A stretch of DNA of 64,000 nucleotides from Platycnemis pennipes (GCA_933228895.1 CAKOGI010000037.1:62001-126000); one strand, 5' to 3'. Shown: positions 22,041 through 35,147, numbered from the stretch's first letter. Numbers and translations: made by a program. The notes: generated by a model not told the origin, from the sequence alone.

Positions 22041-25000
22041 AGAGAATTCTGGGGCATGTCCATTTGGTTTGACTATGTTTTATGAAAGAACATGCACTCT
22101 TGTGTGCAATGCATAAATATAAACAATTTCCTCGACCGAATAATCGAGTTATTAATGGTTTTGTTAAGTAACCGATATGCAGTAGTCAATCCCCATTACA
22201 TGAATGGCTGGGACGTAAATGACGTATCCTAAAGGGAATTCTGGGGCATGTCCGTTGGGTTTGCATGTGTATTATGAAAGAACATACACTCTTGTGTACA
22301 ATGCATAAATATAAACAATTTCCTCGACCGAATAATCGAGATATTCATCGTTTTGTTAAGTAACCGATATGCAGTAGTCAATCCCCATTACTTTAATGGC
22401 TGGGACGTAAATGACGTATCCTACCGGGAATTCTGGGGCATGTCCGTTTGGTTTGAATGTGTATTATGAAAGAACATACACTCTTGTGTACAATGCATAA
22501 ATATAAACAATTTCCTCGACCGAATAATCGCGATATTAATGGTTTTGTTAAGTAACCGATATGCAGTAGTCAATCCCCATTACATGAATGGCAGGGGCGT
22601 AATTGACGTATCCTACCGGGAATTCTGGGGCATGTCCGTTTGGTTTGCATGTGTATTATGAAAGAACATACACTCTTGTGTACAATGCATAAATATAAAC
22701 AATTTCCTCGACCGAATAATCGAGATATTCATCGTTTTGTTAAGTAACCGATATGCAGTAGTCAATCCCCATTACTTTAATGGCTGGGACGTAAATGACG
22801 TATCCTACCGGGAATTCTGGGGCATGTCCGTTTGGTTTGAATGTGTTTTATGAAAGAAAATACACTCTTGTGTGCAATGCATAAATATAAACAATTTCCT
22901 CGACCGAATAATCGAGTTATTAATGGTTTTGTTAAGTAACCGATATGCAGTAGTCAATCCCCATTACATGAATGGCTGGGACGTAAATGACGTATCCTAA
23001 AGGGAATTCTGGGGCATGTCCGTTTGGTTTGCATGTGTATGTTGAAAGAACATACACTCTTGTGTACAATGCATAAATATAAACAATTTCCTCGACCGAA
23101 TAATCGAGATATTAATGGTTTTGTTAAGTAACCGATATGCAGTAGTCAATCCCCATTACATGAATGGCAGGGGCGTAATAGACGTATCCTACCGGGAATT
23201 CTGGGGCATGTCCGTTTGGTTTGCATGTGTATTATGAAAGAACATACACTCTTGTGTACAATGCATAAATATAAACAATTTCCTCGACCGAATAATCGAG
23301 ATATTCATGGTTTTGTTAAGTAACCGATATGCAGTAGTCAATCCCCATTACATGAATGGCAGGGGCGTAAATGACGTATCCTAAAGGGAATTCTGGGGCA
23401 TGTCCGTTTGGTTTGAATGTGTATTATTAAAGAAAATACACTCTTGCCTGCAATGCATAAATATAAACAATTTCCTCGACCGAATAATCGAGATATTAAT
23501 GGTTTTGTTAAGTAACCGATATGCAGTAGTCAATCCCCATTACTTTAACGGCTGGGACGTAAATGACGTATCCTAAAGGGAATTGTGGGGCATATCCGTT
23601 TGGTTTGCATGTGTATTATTAAAGAACATATACTCTTGCGTGCAATGCATAAATATAAACATTTTCCTCGACCGAATTATGGAGATATTAATGGTTTTGT
23701 TAAGTAACCGATATGCAGTAGTCAATCCCCATTACTTTAACGGCTGGGACGTAAATGACGTATCCTACCGGGAATTCTGGGGCATTTCCGTTTGGTTTGA
23801 ATGTGTTTTATGAAAGAAAATACACTCTTGTGTGCAATGCATAAATATAAACAATTTCCTCGACCGAATAATCGCGATATTAATGGTTTTGTTAAGTAAC
23901 CGATATGCAGTAGTCAATCCCCATTACATGAATGGCAGGGGCGTAATTGACGTATCCTACCGGGAATTCTGGGGCATGTCCGTTTGGTTTGCATGTGTAT
24001 AATGAAAGAACATACACTCTTGTGTACAATGCATAAATATAAACAATTTCTTCGACCGAATAATGGAGATATTCATCGTTTTGTTAAGTAACCGATATGC
24101 AGTAGTCAATCCCCATTACATGAATGGCAGGGGCGTAATAGACGTATCCTACCGGGAATTCTGGGGCATGTCCGTTTGGTTTGCATGTGTATTATGAAAG
24201 AACATACACTCTTGTGTACAATGCATAAATATAAACAATTTCCTCGACCGAATAATCGAGATATTCATGGTTTTGTTAAGTAACCGATATGCAGTAGTCA
24301 ATCCCCATTACATGAATGGCAGGGGCGTAAATGACGTATCCTAAAGGGAATTCTGGGGCATGTCCGTTTGTTTTGCTTGTATATTATGAAAGAACATACA
24401 CTCTTGTGTACAATGCATAAATATAAACAATTTCCTCGACCGAATAATCGAGATATTAATGCTTTTGTTAAGTAACCGTTATGCAGTAGTCAGTCCCTAT
24501 TTCATCAACGGCTGGGGCGTATTGTACGTATCCTACAGGGAATTCTGGGGCATGTCCGTTTGGTTTGAATGTGTATAATGAAAGAACATACACTCTTGTG
24601 TAAAATGCATAAATATGAACAATTTCCTCGACCGAATAATCGCGATATTAATGGTTTTGTTAAGTAACCGATATGCAGTAGTCAATCCCCATTACTTTAA
24701 CGGCTGGGACGTAAATGACGTATCCTACCTGGAATTCTGGGGCATGTCCGTTTGGTTTGAATGTGTATTATGAAAGAACATTCACTCTTGTGTACAATGC
24801 ATAAATATAAACAATTTCCTCGACCGAATAATCGCGATATTAATGGTTTTGTTAAGTAACCGATATGCAGTAGTCAATCCCCATTACATGAATGGCAGGG
24901 GCGTAATTGACGTATCCTACCGGGAATTCTGGGGCATGTCCGTTTGGTTTGCATGTGTATTATGAAAGAACATACACTCTTGTGTACAATGCATAAATAT

Positions 25001-25835
25001 AAACAATTTCCTCGACCGAATAATCGAGATATTCATCGTTTTGTTAAGTAACCGATATGCAGTAGTCAATCCCCATTACTTTAATGGCTGGGACGTAAAT
25101 GACGTATCCTACCGGGAATTCTGGGGCATGTCCGTTTGGTTTGAATGTGTTTTATGAAAGAAAATACACTCTTGTGTGCAATGCATAAATATAAACAGTT
25201 TCCTCGACCGAATAATCGAGTTATTAATGGTTTTGTTAAGTAACCGATATGCAGTAGTCAATCCCCATTACATGAATGGCAGGGGCGTAAATGAAGTATC
25301 CTAAAGGGAATTCTGGGGCATGTCCGTTTGGTTTGCATGTGTATGTTGAAAGAACATACACTCTTGTGTACAATGCATAAATATAAACAATTTCCTCGAC
25401 CGAATAATCGAGATATTCATCGTTTTGTTAAGTAACCGATATGCAGTAGTCAATCCCCATTACATGAATGGCAGGGGCATATTGTACGTATCCTACAGGG
25501 AATTCTGGGGCATGTCCGTTTGGTTTGAATGTGTATAATGAAAGAACATACACTCTTGTGTACAATGCATAAATATAAACAATTTCCTCGACCGAATAAT
25601 CGAGATATTAATGGTTTTGTTAAGTAACCGATATGCAGTAGTCAATCCCCATTACATGAATGGCAGGGGCGTAAATGACGTATCCTAAAGGGAATTCTGG
25701 GGCATGCCCGTTTGGTTTGAATGTGTATTATTAAAGAACATACACTCTTGCGTGCAATGCATAAATATAAACAATTTCCTCGACCGAATAATCGAGATAT
25801 TAATGGTTTTGTTAAGTAACCGATATGCAGTCGTC
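22041..25835 (-). repeat. 192-bp satellite array, right arm
   Basis: About 20 inverted units of the satellite found at 12420-15885. Variants track by unit (for example GGGACGTAAATGACG versus GGGGCGTAATTGACG). The last intact unit ends near 25835; a strongly diverged partial unit continues to about 25910 (GTTACATCAAGGACAGAGAC). The outermost unit is degraded at both ends of the structure. The second exon of the ZAD gene begins only about 25 bases beyond the degraded edge. Confidence 0.95.
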
Positions 25836-25935
25836 GCAGTACCTGTTACATCAAGGACAGAGACATAAAAAGGAGTATACCACCGGTAATGCTGGGTCAA
25901 GGCCATATGCATTTGTCCTGTAGTTATCAGTTACT

Positions 25936-26133
25936 TTAGTACCAGTGACAATTAAAGCTATATATTGCGGCTGTTGGTAGTGCTGGGAATATCAGTGACT
26001 TTCTGGTCCTTGGGAAATTTTGCTTGGGACAAGGTAACAGAAGTTGGCATGACCGCTTAAACTCATGAAACTCGTTCATTTTCTTCATACACTGCTCGCA
26101 TATAGTCCGGGGTAGCCCATCCTCCACTGAAAG
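25936..26133 (-). CDS. ZAD gene, second exon (C-terminal half of the ZAD domain)
   Basis: After the 3' splice site ttgttctcaaaag the minus strand encodes LSVEDGLPRTICEQCMKKMN and then EFHEFKRSCQ. This is the second half of a ZAD domain, with the second zinc-ligand pair CEQC and the closing F..SC pattern. It joins the first exon (26378-26509) in phase 0. The frame stays open for 65 codons to a stop at 25936, but the last 30 residues look unlike a protein linker. The true 5' splice site is not obvious; a weak GTACT at 25942 would give the wrong phase for the acidic exons. The exon end may have been damaged where the satellite structure begins. ZAD domains mediate dimerisation of C2H2 transcription factors. 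Confidence 0.75.
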   Translation of the reverse strand, partial: LSVEDGLPRTICEQCMKKMNEFHEFKRSCQLLLPCPKQNFPRTRKSLIFPALPTAAIYSFNCHWY

Positions 26134-26377
26134 CTTTTGAGAACAAGACAATTGCGAGTGATTGAAACTGCATTTAGAAGAGATAGGAAATTGACAGTTA
26201 AGAAACAAAGCGCAGGAAGTTAGCCACATCAGGACGATTCCTTCGCGAATACGGCCCGAATTCACCAAAATGCTGATAACGATAGGGATATTATTCATTT
26301 TCTAGAGTATTGAATCGCCCATTTAGTAAAAATAGAGTAATGTATTAGGAACTAAGCACAAGATGACGATAACTTAC

Positions 26378-26509
26378 GCCAAGTTGAAGATTTTCCTCGA
26401 TACATTTCCACGCCAACATCCCATTGTCCACCGTCTCCTCGAAAATATCGAGAAGAGGCTGATCGGTTGTCAAACACAGTCGGCACAAATCGTTGTCCTC
26501 ACCACTCAT
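26378..26509 (-). CDS. ZAD gene, first coding exon
   Basis: From an ATG at 26509 the minus strand encodes 44 residues starting MSGEDNDLCRLCLTTDQPLL and ending EENLQLG, directly before a strong 5' splice site (GGC|gtaagt). CRLC is the first zinc-ligand pair of ZAD, and the following LLDIFEE and WKCIEEN positions fit the family. The start is chosen because it is the first ATG, about ten residues before the first cysteine as is usual. With the second exon it forms a complete ZAD of about 75 residues. Insect ZAD proteins typically continue with an acidic linker and C2H2 fingers; the fingers are not in this window. This is the most confident host gene here. Confidence 0.85.
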
Positions 26510-29334
26510 TTTATATGAGAGCTAAGACTTTTCATCAGCTTTTTTTAGGATGGGCCACAAATAATGACGCCGATCCACAGGCCTTAACATTCATACACTT
26601 AGAATTGGGACAGAACTATACGACTACTTTTACCTATCCACTATTCTAAATAAAGGAGCACTACAAGATCCACATCTAATGATTTAGAAAAGTACTATCC
26701 CATTTCGATTCAAATGAAAGGATATGGATGAAATACCTCGTAAACTTCATGAAACTCATAATCTTCATGTACGCACTGAACACTTCATTTGAGTGGAGTG
26801 GATGCGGTGTGTACAGAGCATGGAAGTCCGACTCAACGTTATAATTCTTTACCTGGGGGTACTGTTTACCTACTACACTTATAGGTGGTGCTGGTGGCGT
26901 TACTACAGAAGGCCCGCTAAATTTGAATTCAACGCGTCGTCGCATGATATATTTCGCCATATTCTTTACTCTTTTATCGTTTTTCTGGTTTAAATTTAGA
27001 GATATAGAACTTACTTCAAATACGCAGGGTCAGCATTCATCTTCAATCTGCAATAGAAGTGGACTTGGGCGTCACAGATAATAAAAACAATTGTTCCAGG
27101 CATGGAAATTGATGACCTTTATTAATAAAAAAAATGCTACACATCCATTGACATAATCATTGCCATTGCCATAATGAATGTTGCATATTCTGGGACAATA
27201 AATAATGGCACATTAAACATTTCTACAAATATAAAGTAATTATTAATATAAAAGAGGATTCTTACATTGAAGAACCCTGGAAGAAAGAAGGAAATAATGA
27301 GACAAGCTGCCAAGCACGTCATGCGAGATTTAGAATGCCACTCTCTGGAGGCCAATCATCACCGGGAATGAGAATGCATTCTTACTGGAGGTTTATTTTT
27401 CATTTCCTAAGCGCAATTGTTTTGTGTTGATCGTTAGGCTGGCTGATATTATTTGTCAAAAAACTATTGTAATACAACTAATTGTAATACGACTAATAAT
27501 GTGCTACAACGTTAACAGTCACACTGGGAGAGAGGACTTAAAAATAATCAGATTCTCATTAAATCTTCAAATTACGACCAGTTAGTGGAGAACCACTAAA
27601 CTAACACCTTCACCTAACTTAAGCATACTTTCATAAAAACACTTGGAAACTGTGATGAAATGAAGTATGCAACCCAATAAATCTATGGATAGTTATAACG
27701 TCTGCATAACAAATATCAATATCAACTACAATCATGAAAGAAGCCTGAATGAATGAGGAAGAGTGAATACCCAAATGTGAGTGCCCACACTTACGAGCTG
27801 GTTGGCCATACAGTCTCCGTACATCAAGGTTAAGTTCATCTAGGGAGCTACAAGGGTGTTTTTTTAGTATTTACACAGACAATTAGTTTAGATACAGGAA
27901 GGAAATCTATTGCAGACACTTCCATTAGAGTATATCCAAATTCATTGTTCTTGACAGATCAACATTTTCGGCAGGGCTGCACAATACAGCGTATTCTCAT
28001 CTAAGTAACTACCAAATGGACCAAAAACAACACAAGAAGCTACTTCGTAATGAGATTCCCATTGTCATCAGTGCGTGCTCAAGTGCGATAGGCAATACTA
28101 ACGATAGTAACAATTGTCTTAAGGCACTCGAGGGTTACTCACTGATATTTACGCCACCAAGCAGCACGAAAAAGCATATGCGTGACCAAATTCCGACGGT
28201 AGAAATGGCTTGAAAATATTTAATGCCAACATAATACTAACATATAGTAACACAACCTGTATGATGACACAAATTCATCGAAAAACTTTAATGCCTTACC
28301 AAGTGTCCGTTCGTGGAATTCAAATATACTAAATCTCTGGATTAACAGCTGCTGACAGCGCAGACTTACACATTTAGAGGCTTTACGTCGAATTTCAACA
28401 CAATCATATCACTTCTTATACCACCAAACTTAGGATTAACAGTCTTAATCACTCTTATTGCAAACGAAAACAACAACTTCTCAACCGACTTTCAGCTTAA
28501 CGTAGAGGACGTACAGGCGGACTGCGATCTTCGTTTGTCAAAGGTTTCGATGTCGTAGTAGTAAAATTGATATTACGCTTCTAGTAATCTAGATGCAACG
28601 TTGAATATCTAAAATTTAAATTTTAAGAAGAGCTGAGTAAATATATTAATTTATAATATACGAAAACGTTTCATTAATAACCTACTACACTTATAGATGG
28701 CATTACTGCAGGCGGTACCACATGCGCAATGCCAGTTGGACGCCTATGGTACAGAGCACGCAAGCTCAGAGAGAGAGAGGGAGACGATGGTACTACCATC
28801 AGACGGTGACGGCACAGTACTACAAGCCCGTGAACGCCAGCTTGCCGGGATTGGGATTAGATTTGAATTTTTATTGATTCCATTAAGAATTATTCCATAT
28901 TATCATATAAATATTAAACTTTCCATACCGTTAAACATATAGCAGATACAAAAATATAGTAACAACTCTTCAACATCCTCGGAGACGATAGAAACTAATA
29001 TAAATTCACATAAAATTCTGACACGTCTACTTACATATATATTGACAAAACATTCAGACACAAGGAACATTTTCTAAAATTAGTAATTCTCTTGAGTTTC
29101 ACAAATGCGTTTTTGCATAAATATTTGGTGAAAACATATGCTACATTATTATTTGAATCTATCTTAACAATATCAATGATATTATTTATATAGCATGATG
29201 CATTAACTAGATGATTATATAATTCTTCGTTTTGATTTTAGAAAAAATACCGTGTCTAGCAATTACTAAAATTCCACCTATATGGTAATAGGTTCATTTT
29301 ATAATTATATATCAAATATCTCAAGTATTTCTTT
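26510..29334. other. Upstream interval with scattered splice-like signals, no firm gene
   Basis: It contains the presumed promoter of the ZAD gene. On the minus strand, 26745-26783 (ttcag|TGC ... GAG|gtattt) reads CVHEDYEFHEVYE. Small bounded segments also occur at 27015-27047 (MNADPAYL) and 27790-27834 (MNLTLMYGDCMANQL). All have canonical GT-AG ends, but they are too short to assign. 26865 and 28681 share CCTACTACACTTATAG. From 28950 to 29330 there is only AT-rich sequence. I would not annotate a gene from these. Confidence 0.3.
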
Positions 29335-29470
29335 TAAGGCCGTTGTACACGGTACCATTTCGTGTACAATATCTTGTACCATAAATTGAACGGCGAGATT
29401 TGACCGAGATATTGTACAAGAAGTTGGTTCACGGTCGTACACGATCACAGATTTTCATGAAATTTGTGCG
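29335..29470. repeat. GTACACG/TTGTAC palindromic word cluster
   Basis: Header TAAGGCCGTTGTACACGGTAC, then GTGTACAATATCTTGTACC, GATATTGTACAAG and GGTCGTACACGATC. The same word recurs in both orientations within 130 bases. The header resembles the ones at 11333 and 11687. From 29471 to 29955 I see nothing else. Confidence 0.6.
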
Positions 29471-30639
29471 CCAGTAACACGCGCAGATATCGTTTTCTGA
29501 CCAAAAGCTGAATCGCCTTATCCGATGACGATAGTATTTTGAAAATACTGCCATAGTTACTGGGTTACAATGATTTTCTACCATTAATCCTAGCATTATA
29601 ATAAAATGAAATTATACAATTGGTTATAACCAATTAAAAGTATACTTGCACTCTTTCATCGGCTCATGAAAACCATCTCTCACCTTCCAAACATCATATT
29701 TTTTCTTGTTGCGTATATTTATTTTTGGTTCAATAACGTCATCTTAATTTCATTGAGGTTTAATGTTAGCCAGTGTGTCCAACTCATCTTTTGAGAAACA
29801 GAACACTTCGGACGTGACCAAGGAATATCACAATATGGAAGCAACAAAGAATATCATCATATGGAAGCAACAAAGAATATCACGATATGTACAGCAGAAA
29901 TGGAAGTTTTGCCATGCTTATAGGAATAAAAGTGATCGCCAACACAGAACACCAACCTTCCCATGTAGCAGAGGTCGTTGTCACAACGTTGCATGAACCT
30001 CCAAAAGCACCCAGATAGCACAAAACATGTATTACACCTGTAATACAGCTGTATTCCATGCATAATAAATGATGTATAGCTTATGTATACATCTGTAATA
30101 CAGCTGTTATCTGTAAAAGTAGCTCAAAAGTCCTGCCATACATTTGTAATACATATGTATTACGGCTGTATTTTTTTGACAAATACATGGGATTTACATG
30201 TGTATTACAGATGTATATGTACAAATACAGCATAAATACAGAAGGAATAAACATGTATACAGCTGTATTACAGTGTATTTCCATTTGTATACATCTGTAT
30301 ATCCTATGTCTGGATACATCTAAATTATGTTTCTTGCTCAACAGTATGCATTATAATTAGCTCCATTACCTTAAAAATGCAGATTCCTCTCAAAGCAGCA
30401 GCTGTATGAAATTCATAGAAGAATGTACTTTTGACTTATGACAGGAATCGATAGAGAAACATACTAATCTGACTATATCTTATGTAAATTCCGTAATTCT
30501 AATTTAACTATGATCCCACACAACCTCTTACCATAGCTACTCTAGGTAGCAACTATATGACTTCAAATGCATTGGTCATCAATTTTCCTAATTAAAATAA
30601 GATGACCATCAAAACCTGGCGATTGAAGATAATGAAGAT

Positions 30640-30930
30640 AAAATGGACGGACAAAGTAAGAAGTAATTTTACCGAGTAGTAGAAGAGGAGAGGACCATAT
30701 GGGACACCATAGAGAGAAGAATCAAATGGATTGGACACACCCTGAGGAATAAAGTGTGTGAAGAACAAGATTGAAGGTAAAATAGAACATTTCCCAACGG
30801 AAGACCCACGATGAAGTTCATGGTCAAATTAAAGGAGAAGGTACATAGGAAGAGTTATCAAGCAGTGAGGACTATAGCATTGGACAGGGAAGAGTGGAGG
30901 GCTGCAGTAAGTCAATCCTAGTATTTCATG
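30640..30930 (+). pseudogene. Degenerate 3' end of a non-LTR retrotransposon ORF2
   Basis: The plus strand carries WTDKVR, then RRIKWIGHTLR, GRPTMKFM and ALDREEWRAAV in order, separated by stops and frame changes. This succession is the C-terminal signature of many insect RTE/Jockey-type reverse transcriptase ORFs, where KWIGHVLR, GRPRKRW and LALDREEWR are conserved. The upstream polymerase region is absent. It lies between two left-hand shells of the 29960-37775 structure. Confidence 0.7.
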
Positions 30931-31564
30931 ACCAATGATAATGAGAATCAGTCATGCTACAAAGCCTAAATCCCTGCTGGAAATTTCACCTACTGTTTAC
31001 AGGAGCCTATATGCTTTTTGGAACACTCTACTGTTTTCAGTAAGTCTACTGTAATCCTACTGTTTACAGTAAGTCTACTGTACTGCTACTGTTTTCTTAC
31101 TGTTCGTACTGTTTGAAAGTACCATATTTAACAATAATAAATACATACATTCCACCAAAACAGTTAAAAAATATTATATTCCTTCATAAAAATGGATGTT
31201 GCGGTAGGCTATGAAGCTATGGTGTGACACTACCGGGGAACGGTTCCACGTTGATAGGCCAGCAACAATGACTGAAATAAATGACAGGTTGGCAAAGATT
31301 CAGCCCCCTTACTGCATAATAAGGCTTCCAAGATCCCTTGCCGATAGAAAATTCTGGAAGGCAAATGACTGGAGAAACTGGCTCCTTTTTAATACGGGCC
31401 GTTGACATTGGCCAAATGCCGGCTACCGATGCTGGCCCAATGTTGGAAAGATAACGTTTGCCAGTGGTAAAACGAGACAACGGCTACAACCAGAAATCGT
31501 CAAAACATAACTTTCAGGAACAACTCGAAAGCACCATGTACGATTGTAAACAAAAATAGCTTTA

Positions 31565-32340
31565 TATTTAAATATTTATTGGTCTACTTCCAATTTAAAT
31601 GATTGCATTCACTTGCCTATATAGCACACATTTGAAATACGATTCCACATTTCAGGTATTATCCAACGCGACATGAGCCAAAGTCACACCACATGGCATG
31701 GGTATCAGCACTTGCAATCGAGCTTGCTTCTTGCACAACACTAAATTTTAAAAGGTTTATCTTGGTATTCAGTAACCAAGGGTCTTTTGAAAGATAAATG
31801 GTCCACTCAAAATTAACAGTAGATTTTTCGAAGAGAGAGCTCTTTGAAATTTCATCGAAAGTCATCACTGCATTGAGGAACTCCCAAATACACAAAACGT
31901 TTTCACATTAATCGCAAAGTTGAATGGTGATTTGAGTTTTCAGTAGCTCAGGCTTAATGTCCCAATACGTTATTGATATAACGTGCCTGTAAAAATAAAT
32001 AAATGCTGTCACTTATTATGTTAATAATTCAATGAAGACTATATGAAGGGCATATGTAAATAAAAACATTGACAAGTCCGTGAATTTTCTTAAGCAGTCT
32101 CGTTTTGTAAAGAAAAACATTTACTCACCGTCCCTTAATCGTCAATTCCAATTTTAATGTACGCTTCTATGGTGACGAACGTCATAAAAACGCTATGCTT
32201 CGAGATCAATTTCATTCCAGTGGCTTGCCTCCGAGTTGACTTTACATGATCGTATTATTCACAACAAAGAACACTAAGCTGCCAATCACAGCTGCCATTT
32301 TGAATATAGAAGTGGTATAAGTCGATTAGCATTGCGATTA
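31565..32340 (-). repeat. Dispersed spliced-looking family, copy 3
   Basis: Minus-strand copy of the family described at 1965-2965. From 32340 it has TATATCGATATAATCGCAATG, then TTCAAAATGGCAGC, a donor GGGACG|gtgagtaaatg (32128), an intron of about 142 bases, an acceptor tatttttacag (31987), the GCAGTGATGACTTTCGATGA block (about 31850), CATGCCATGTGG, GGCAAGTGAATG and CCAATAAATATTT near 31574. A reading frame open over 31659-31895 shares FL.AVMT.D.I..SS with copy 2. The intact splice signals suggest that transcripts could be processed. It sits inside the left side of the nested word-array structure. Confidence 0.6.
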
Positions 32341-32994
32341 TATCGATATAGTCGATACCTTACAAAGCCGCGAACAATTAAATGAATTTTCGGGATAAGT
32401 TGTTCATGTGCACCAATGTTGTGATTTATCGGTAATGATAGTGCTCTAATTAAAAAAATAAGTCTTTAAACTGCAGTGTGTTTGAACGTATGTACTTTGA
32501 ATTACATCATTGAAAATTAAAATGCAATATGTAGTTTATGGACATGAACTTCTTGATCCTAGAATTTTATTTATCGTATTAATATTTTAAAAAAGCAATG
32601 GTTTAAAGTTTAACTAGAACTTTATTGCCAGACCATGCTGAATTTTTTTTTATGGTTGTCAAGGAGATGAAAATTTAGTTTTTCGGCACATCGGCAATTC
32701 ATGTGGCCATGGTATGATTTTCGAGAATTCATGGAATTCAGAAATGAAACATCGGGCCACAATCGTACCGATGTCGGCAATTTGTGTCGGCTATCCCTGG
32801 GGAAAAACCGAGTTAAAACGAGGTAAATCCAGTTAAATTTGAACTCGGACCAACTCGTAGGTACGAGTTGTCACCTCGTTCGAGATGGTTTCAACTCTTA
32901 GGCCCCGCAAACATATACAACACGCAAGGCAAGCAGTCCCGGCGAAAAATCGAAATACCTAGTTTGAACTCGTTCAATGTGGAATTTGTATTAA

Positions 32995-33640
32995 GTGGTT
33001 TCAAATTGCAGACGAGGGACCTTGTCTAAACTCGGTTCACCTCGTTCGAGGTGGATGTCGTATCAAGTGGTTTCAAATTGCAAACGAGGTAACTTGTCTA
33101 AACTCGGTTCACCTCGTTCAAGGTGGATGTCGTATCAAGTGGTTTCAAATTGCAGACGAGGTAACGTGTCTAACCTCGGTTCACCTCGTTCGAGGTGGAT
33201 GTCGTATCAAGTGGTTTCAAATTGCAAACGAGGTAACTTGTCTAAACTCGGTTCACCTCGTTCAAGGTTGATGTCGTATCAAGTGGTTTCAATATGCAGA
33301 CGAGGTAACGTGTCTAACCTCGGTTCACCTCGTTCGAGGTGGATGTCGTATCAAGTGGTTTTAAATTGCAGACGAGGTAACTTGTCTAAACTCGGTTCAC
33401 CTCGTTCGAGGTGGATGTCGTATCAAGTGGTTTTAAATTGCAGACGAGGTAACTTGTCTAAACTCGGTTCACCTCGTTCAAGGTTGATGTCGTATCAAGT
33501 GGTTTCAATATGCAGACGAGGTAACGTGTCTAACCTCGGTTCACCTCGTTCGAGGTGGATGTCGTATCAAGTGGTTTTAAATTGCAGACGAGGTAACTTG
33601 TCTAAACTCGGTTCACCTCGTTCGAGGTGGATGTCGCATC
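32995..33640 (+). repeat. 72-bp tandem array inside the CTCGTT shell
   Basis: About nine units of 72 bp, each with GTATCAAGTGGTTTCAAATT, GCAGACGAGGTAACTTGTC and CACCTCGTTCGAGGTGG. The last piece is itself a palindrome. The array continues, more diverged and with shorter units, to 34150. The right-hand shell (36440-37074) has the complementary words but no regular period. The 227-codon ORF results from the period being divisible by three and is not called as a gene. Confidence 0.85.
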
Positions 33641-34668
33641 AAGGTGTTTTACCTCGTATCCAAAGCTTCTCGTTTTAACCTGATTCACCTCGTTCGAGGT
33701 AGATGTCGTATCAAGTGGTTTTACCTCGTATCCAACGCTTCTCGTGTTAACCTGATTCACCTCGTTCGTCGTGGAAGTGGTTTTACCTCGTATCCAAAGT
33801 TTCTCGTTTTAACTTGATTTCACCTCGTTCGTCGTGGATTCCGTATGAAGTGGTTTTACCTCGTATCCAAAGTTTCTTGTTTTAACTTGATTTCACCTCG
33901 TTGGTTGTGGATCTCGTATCAAGTGGTTTTACCTCGTATCCAACGCTTCTCATTTTAACCTGATTCACCTCGTTCGTCGTGGATTCTGTATCAAGTGGTT
34001 TTACCTCGTACCCAGCACTTCTCGTTTTAACCTGATTCACCTCGTTTGTCGTGGATTCCGTATGAAGTGGTTTTACCTCGTATCCAAGGCTTCTCGTTTT
34101 ATCCTGATTTACCTCGTTTGAGGTGGATCTCGTATCAAGCAGTTTTACGTAGTATACTAAGCCTCGTAGTTCCATTATAGATACAAATGTCATAACATAA
34201 ATAGACAAAATGACTAAAAGATACCTATATCGCTGGGTTCACTTCGTAATTCTGAATCAATCCAATCCGAAACCAATCGCACTGATGCGAAATATTCTTG
34301 ACAAAAATTGTTAATGAATATCCCGATCTTAACATACATGCAATGCTCTGGTAATAATTATGGTATAATTTCTATGAGCAATTACAACATATGTTGTAAT
34401 AGCTCGTAGAAATTTGAATTTACTCCTGTAAATACATTAAGAAAATTAAATATGGCCATACTGCTATTACATATTGTATTATTGGTTTAAATAAATTACT
34501 ATTTTTAGTATGTAGTCTCTACAGTCTCTAAAGTTTGTTTATTTACTTGGAAGGTTTTCAACGACTATATGAAACCGGATGTTTACAAAAAATGAGCTCT
34601 CCCATTATTATAAACGCAATTGAAACTCCTTCATTCAATAGTGTGACAATAAAATATGGAAGTAAAAT

Positions 34669-34692
34669 ATATATATATATATATATATGTAT
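34669..34692. repeat. (TA)n microsatellite
   Basis: About eleven TA repeats in the core of the nested structure. Confidence 0.9.
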
Positions 34693-34901
34693 TATTCAAA
34701 TGAGAATGTATGGATAGAAAATAAGAATTATTGAATATCCAACAACTCTATTTGGAATTAAGATGCCAACTTGACTCAGGAACTAGTGCATGAAACGTCC
34801 ATCTTTGATAATTGTGTTTACCTATGGCCTCCTGTAAAGTGAAATTCGCTCACCGAAGCGTATACTTTTCGTTGTGTATAGAATCGTGAAGTTTTTGTGT
34901 G

Positions 34902-35147
34902 CTACTGCATGTTGAGGAAATGTATCTTATCTGCGTTATAAGAGTAATTAATATGAGGATAGTGTGCTGCGGCTACGTTGGAGATATTTAAAATGTGTAC
35001 GCCATCGAGTGGACAATTTAGTTCGTAAACTGTATGAAGTTTTCGCCTACGTTCTTGGATTTTATTGCGAGGAATCCCACGATGAAGCAAAAGAAACGGA
35101 TGGATATTGTGATTTGAAATTCTTCTAGGAGGTAAGTTTCAGCTGAA
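34902..35147 (-). pseudogene. Possible C-terminal fragment of an SGNH/GDSL-type hydrolase
   Basis: The minus strand is open for about 80 codons and ends at a stop at 34902. It contains FLLLHRGIPRNKIQERRRKL, then GVHILNISNV and SYNADKIHFLNMQ before the stop. The last part resembles the D-x-x-H block that closes SGNH-type esterase domains, found also in some retrotransposon and transposon proteins. No GDSL-type N-terminal block is visible. Whether this is an exon, a TE remnant or chance is open. It lies in the core of the nested repeat structure. Confidence 0.3.

Noticed and set aside
26745..26783. Duplicate ZAD second exon
   Set aside because: A short DNA resemblance (ATGAAGATTATGAGTTTCATG) to the ZAD exon exists, but the cysteines are not in register and the stretch is only 39 bases.
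11416..33640. Meaning in the periods 51, 72, 114 and 192 all being divisible by three
   Set aside because: Arrays with such periods stand out because they make long ORFs; the 152-155-bp unit does not fit, so ascertainment explains it.
32995..33678. 227-codon ORF with 24-residue repeats as a gene
   Set aside because: It is the translation of the 72-bp CTCGTT array; codons follow the palindromic DNA word, not a protein constraint.
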